Source: Bremia lactucae
Taxonomy: Eukaryota > Oomycota > Peronosporomycetes > Peronosporales > Peronosporaceae
DNA length: 31,050 nucleotides
Assembly: GCF_004359215.1 (NCBI RefSeq)
Contig: NW_027152031.1
Location: forward strand, 486,508-517,557
Reading direction: 5' to 3'
In this document: positions 27,720 to 31,050 of the stretch, piece by piece
Position numbering within the stretch: the first letter of the stretch is position 1
Layout: each line of letters starts with the position of its first letter
The notes under the pieces: model-generated
Told to the model about the DNA's origin: nothing
What the model saw: only the letters and a program-made list of their open reading frames with translations
The model's database searches: none
Translations under genes and position numbers: made by a program

Positions 27720-28735
27720 ATGCCACCTAAAAGGGACCACGTTGGTGGGTCGTCTGCGAAGACGTCCACTCAAACGCGCACTAAGCGCACGCGCCACGTT
27801 AATTCGCCGGTCGCGTCCAATGCCTTAGTCGGAAAGCCGACAGCTACTGCTGCTGTCGCGTTAACGGGGCTAAAGGATCCATCCCACTTTAACAGTGAGG
27901 ATGCTGATCCGTCGCTCATTGTCGACTACAATGAGTCGACACCGTTGCCGTCACCTCATAGTAGTGATGCGGACAACGAGCTCATGAGGAAGGATGATGG
28001 CGCATTATTGCCTATCCAAACTTCTCTCATGGCTCACAACATGGAGACAGCAACAATTACGAATACTGTCTCGTCGTCTGCGCTGGATAGCGCAGCGACA
28101 GATAATGAGAGCGCTGCCCATAAAGGCGCAGCTGCTTTTCCGTTTGGTATAAACACAACACCTTATGCTCAGACCATACTCCATAATGGTTCTGACATAG
28201 AGGATTCGGAGCCTAAAGCTCCACCGACGACACGTGAACGTGCTCAGTCGGTGTCACAAGCCAGTCGTTTCGAACGTGGCTATGTGACGGGTGGCATACC
28301 AAAGATGCCCCCTCCATCTAAATGGCCTCGTTCAAACGGGATAAGAGCGTCGCTCTTAGAGCGCGCTCTTGTAGACGCACATAGCTATAATGGCGTCTTT
28401 AAATCATGGAGGGCTCAGGGAAAATCGCTTGGATGTATTTTCCCGATCCCGATCGCGTTGCGTTTTAATGAAACGCCCGACTAATACGAGGCGGAATTTC
28501 TGCGCCGCATTCATCCGCATTCCGATGCGATGAAACAGCGGTCGCGGCGAATTATTTTCGCCCGCTTGCGTGTGAAAGAAATCATGGGCATACTGTACCC
28601 CCTGTTTCTTTTCAGAACGCTTCTTCTGCTAGTCCATTTGAGACTAGCGAAGAGGTCTCAGCTGGTGCTCCTTTTCATAGGCAGCCACCAAGCCGGGCAC
28701 ATCAATACGTAGGGTATCGATCGATTCCATAGAGT
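27720..28735 (+). pseudogene. Type-C gag N-terminal region
   Basis: The first likely ATG is at 27720 (MPPKRDHVGGSSAKTSTQTR), 131 bp after the LTR end. The frame is open to 28484. It is basic at the start, then Ser/Thr/Asp-rich and low in complexity, with no zinc knuckle and no domain that I can name. After the stop the reading continues (YEAEFLRRIHPHSDAMKQ) before it decays. Position directly after an LTR and composition suggest the N-terminal part of gag. It is the longest ORF in the window (262 codons from an upstream in-frame ATG at 27696). Confidence 0.5.
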
Positions 28736-28737
28736 CA

Positions 28738-28862
28738 AAACTTTCTCGGGTAACCTTTCCATTGGACGAGGATCTGATACCCTAGCCTCACGGAGCGGTG
28801 AGCAAGCAACCTTCCAACGAAGTGTTGATTCCCACCCGCATCCATCAGTGCAGGCGGCGCCC
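28738..28862 (-). pseudogene. Chromodomain fragment in reverse orientation
   Basis: The minus strand reads PPALMDAGGNQHFVGRLLAH and YQILVQWKGYPRKF. These are the start of a chromodomain (HFxVxRLL) and its YLVKWKGYP strand, as in element B at 12888. It is about 40 codons and is cut at both ends. It lies between two plus-strand pieces of element C, so it arrived by insertion or inversion. Confidence 0.65.
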
Positions 28863-29043
28863 GATAGGAGTCGCGATCTCGCCCAACTACTCGCGGCTGC
28901 CTTACCTTCATCCGTTCAGTCACAGGCGTTAAGGCTGCTGAATGACGTATTGCGGATCTCGAGGGTCAAGTCTCGCGACTGACCTCGGATCTTGTTGATG
29001 CCGAGCGAAGGCTCGTCAGGGTTATGAACGCCTGAAGACTCGC
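28863..29043 (+). pseudogene. Coiled-coil-like fragment, probably type-C gag
   Basis: DRSRDLAQLLAAALPSSVQS, ALRLLNDVL and, after a frameshift, ADLEGQVSRLTSDLVDAERR are heptad-like helices, as found in the C part of some gypsy gags. A TGA near 29032 separates it from the integrase frame. No catalytic residue is seen. The assignment to gag is inference from position and composition. Confidence 0.35.
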
Positions 29044-29535
29044 TTGGACCTCTTTAAAAGGAGAATGCTGGGGGATCCGCATTTCTCGCGTGATGTCCCT
29101 CGCTCTCCAAGTTCTGTTCGTGTACCGATTCCAACCAACTGTTGGAAGTCAGTAAGTCTGGATATCATGTTTGGCATGCCGCCCGATCATAAGGGTCGGA
29201 CGGGGCTAGTCGTCTTTGTAGACAGACCGAGCAAAATGGTGCATTTAGCACCATGTAAGACATCGATCACAGGCAACGAGGCAGCTCTCTTGTTCCTAGA
29301 TCATGTTTACCGACTACACGGGATGCCCGAGTCCATAGTATCGGACCGGGATCCACGTTTTACGTCTGGTTTTTGGCGACATGTGTTCGAGCTGCTAGGT
29401 AGCAAGCTCCACACGTCGACCGCAGATCATCCCCAGGCCGATGGCCAAACCGAACGTCACGTAAAGTCCGTGACGCAATGGCAAGCGCACAGGACAAGCA
29501 AAAAGAATATGCAGACCAAATGGTCGCAAAAATAA
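29044..29535 (+). pseudogene. Integrase core with complete DD35E, element C
   Basis: One open frame holds CWKSVSLDIMFGMPPDHKG (first Asp 29161-29163), VVFVDRPSKMVHLAPCK, SIVSDRDPRFTSGFW (second Asp 29344-29346) and ADHPQADGQTERHVK (Glu 29452-29454). Thirty-five residues separate the second Asp from the Glu, the canonical spacing. The zinc finger is missing upstream. After QTERHVK a deletion removes the rest of the core (LE..LR.Y to the NN.VHAST region) and joins it to the segment after it (AHRTSKKNMQTK, shifted frame). It is the only catalytic triad in the window held in a single frame. Confidence 0.85.
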
Positions 29536-29547
29536 TGACGCTTTAGA

Positions 29548-29865
29548 GTGAGTGAAAAAATACTATTAAGTACTACTACCCTACCTCAAAATGCAATTTA
29601 TGTACTACCTGGAGGTGCTACGAAGTTGTTGCCGCGATTCATTGGGCCCTTTACGGTGGTAGAAGAGGTTGGAGACCTAAATTATAGACTCACTCTTCCC
29701 CCGTATATGAAGACGCACCCCGTATTATACGTGGGTCGTTTAAAGCGGTATGTAGACCCAAATGAGGTCACATACCCCCATCCGTCTAAGGAGACCGATG
29801 ATGACGTCGACTGTGAGTCGAGCATCGTTCGGGTGAGGGGGACGGTGAAGGCGAAAAACTATCGG
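29548..29865 (+). pseudogene. Integrase GPY/F module, element C
   Basis: The frame reads KLLPRFIGPFTVVEEVGDLN, LPPYMKTHPVLYVGRLKRYV and DPNEV, the GPY/F module. It is separated from the core by a frameshift near 29545. After SSIVRVRGTVKAKNYR the ORF crosses a junction at about 29865 into sequence that reads as the zinc finger of another integrase on the minus strand, so the last residues of the ORF are not part of this gene. Confidence 0.8.
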
Positions 29866-30330
29866 ACCGATGCCTCCCACCATAGCGGCTTCGGTGGCGT
29901 ACTGCTGGACGATGAAGGCTCAATGCGCTGACGCTGTCCGCAAGAGCGAATATAGTTGGCCATTCATCTATATAGGTGTGGCCACCAAAATTCCTCTGAC
30001 ACTCGTAAGAATGTCTTTTCACGGCCCAGATGCTTATTAGATGGCGCATCATGGAGCTCGTCAAGGATCATCAGCTTGAGATCTGTCTCATAAGACACAT
30101 AGATTACCAAGGGATCACAAGGTGACAGCTGATGCCATAACGGACCATCGCTGTAGCTAAAGCGATTTGGCTTAGCTTTCAGGTGTGCCGAAAGGGAAAC
30201 CTTTCGTCCACCGAAGTGATCCGACAGCAGGCGACAGTGGTCGTCCTGACTGTAGCTCTCTTTTATCTCAAAGGCCAATGAGCTCGCCACGTGGTATGCC
30301 TTCATGGCTGCCAACGTTGACGGCTGAAAT
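29866..30330 (-). pseudogene. Family-D integrase zinc-binding domain
   Basis: From 30330 leftwards the sequence after RNase H reads SYSQDDHCRLLSDHFGG, DPLVIYVSYETDLKLM, then ELHDAPSNKHLGREKTF and EEFWWPHLYR, which gives the two His of the HHCC finger. A stop follows at about 29970. Then MANYIRSCGQRQRIEP: the first Cys is kept, but the second (CxxC) is lost by a small deletion. The core that should follow is absent on this strand. A plus-strand integrase core adjoins instead. Confidence 0.8.
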
Positions 30331-30740
30331 TGTGATGTAGCACTTGACACACTTTCCTGGTGTCTCACCTCGAAGTCTGGTCTGCGCGATAAAGCGTCAG
30401 CCAAGACATTCGACCTACCCGGCTTATATTCAACTTTAAAATTAAATTCAGAGAAGAATGTGAGCCATCTTGCCATTCTAGGCGAGAGGTGTGGTGAGTT
30501 TATTGCGGTCCGCAGTGATGCGTGATCCGTATAAACCACAAATGTTTCGGTGTCCAGTAGGTGCACACGAAACTTGACAAGAGCATACTTATTGAAAGTA
30601 GCTCTTTGTCATGCACGGGGGTAATTCAGTTCCGCGGCTTTTAAAAGCCAAGACTGATAAGAGATGACACGGTCAATGCCGTCGTCATCCTTCTGCATGA
30701 GCGCGCTGGCGATTGCAAAATTACTTGCATCGCAGACGTC
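30331..30740 (-). pseudogene. Family-D RNase H
   Basis: Leftwards: VCDASNFAIASALMQK (first Asp, about 30735), then a frameshift in NYP, then HDKELLS with the Glu, a one-base deletion, and an open frame from 30566 with YTDHASLRTAINSPHLSPRM, FFSEFNFKVEYKPGRSNV and LADALSRRPDFEV. All four catalytic acidic residues are present at DNA level. It is the better preserved partner of 1272-1703. Confidence 0.85.
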
Positions 30741-31050
30741 GCTAAAGGGCTTATCCGCGTCTAGCAATGCCAAGACCGGTGCCTTAACAAGAGACTGCTT
30801 GACTGATGTGAACCCAGCACAGGTATATCTCAGGGACCCCTATGACGCACTTTTGCAAGTTGACGTACAATTGAGCGTCCTTCAAAGTCGGCAACACAGC
30901 GTCCAAATGACGCTTGTGCGACTCTATTGCGCTCAGCCCGTCCTCGGCCCTACTATGCACGATTACATCGTTAAAGTAATGGGGCGCGTAGGCACGGTGC
31001 TGACGCATCACGTGAGCCAGCACTCGGTTGAATGTCGTTGGTGCGTTTTT
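30741..31050 (-). pseudogene. Family-D reverse transcriptase, cut by window edge
   Basis: The right edge begins in the palm motif (APTTFNRVLAHVMRQHRAYA). The catalytic box reads HYFNDVIVHSRAEDG (30967-30978), with the first Asp of YFDD changed to Asn, which would abolish polymerase activity. HKRHLDAVLPTLKDAQLYVN and LQKCVIGVPEI follow. A frameshift near 30830 ends the open frame. The rest of RT lies beyond the window. Confidence 0.85.

Noticed and set aside
1..31050. Search for host genes, tRNA or rRNA genes, operons, secreted effector motifs (RXLR, LFLAK)
   Set aside because: I found no cloverleaf, no rRNA segment, and no ORF combining a signal peptide with an effector motif. All long ORFs are explained by retroelements or by the antisense frames, apart from the small remnant at 18539-18760.

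Overview
The window looks like a repeat-rich, gene-poor stretch of an oomycete nuclear genome, probably Peronosporales (Phytophthora, Bremia or Plasmopara type). The basis is the Ty3/gypsy polyproteins, whose residues and LTR ends (TGTAAC...GTTACA) I recognise as those of such genomes. This is inference from family knowledge; no search was run. I see no intact host gene, no rRNA, tRNA, CRISPR array or bacterial operon. Almost everything is LTR retrotransposon in several states of decay, crossed by frameshifts, stops, deletions and rearrangements.

Layout. 1-1271: minus-strand end of a type-A gypsy copy (gag tail, protease, protease-RT linker), with an internal duplication that splits the protease. 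1272-1703: plus-strand RNase H scrap of a second gypsy family (D). 2050-7780: type-A element A1 (truncated 5' LTR, gag, PR, RT, RNase H, IN, 3' LTR). 7781-14367: element B, a two-LTR chromovirus-like gypsy with PBS, gag, PR, RT, RNase H, GPY/F and chromodomain, but no integrase core. 14377-14886: a type-A LTR without an attached body. About 14900-18060: plus-strand Ty1/copia remnant. 18539-18760: a small minus-strand stretch with an intron-like gap. 19004-21050: minus-strand copia remnant between two minus-strand type-A LTR fragments. 21791-26801: type-A element A2, from the linker to a full 3' LTR. 26802-27049: nothing recognised. 27050-27588: LTR of a third type (C), then a long gag ORF, a small inverted chromodomain scrap and an integrase ORF with all three catalytic acidic residues. 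29866-31050: minus-strand family-D pol (RT, RNase H, IN zinc finger) running off the right edge.

Two things go beyond routine decay. First, the gypsy elements carry many short near-perfect hairpins (arms 7-13 bp, loops 0-10 nt), in coding DNA and in LTRs. Homologous hairpins in different copies differ by paired changes that keep the stem. Second, both type A and type B elements carry a protein-like reading frame on the opposite strand between the end of pol and the 3' LTR. In B it ends tail-to-tail over the pol stop; in the two type-A copies both frames begin at an aligned ATG just inside the polypurine tract.

How the parts would have worked: gag makes the particle, PR cuts the polyprotein, RT and RNase H copy the RNA from a tRNA primer at the PBS and from the polypurine tract, and IN with GPY/F and chromodomain inserts the copy. 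No element here keeps the full set, so any movement would need proteins from other copies.
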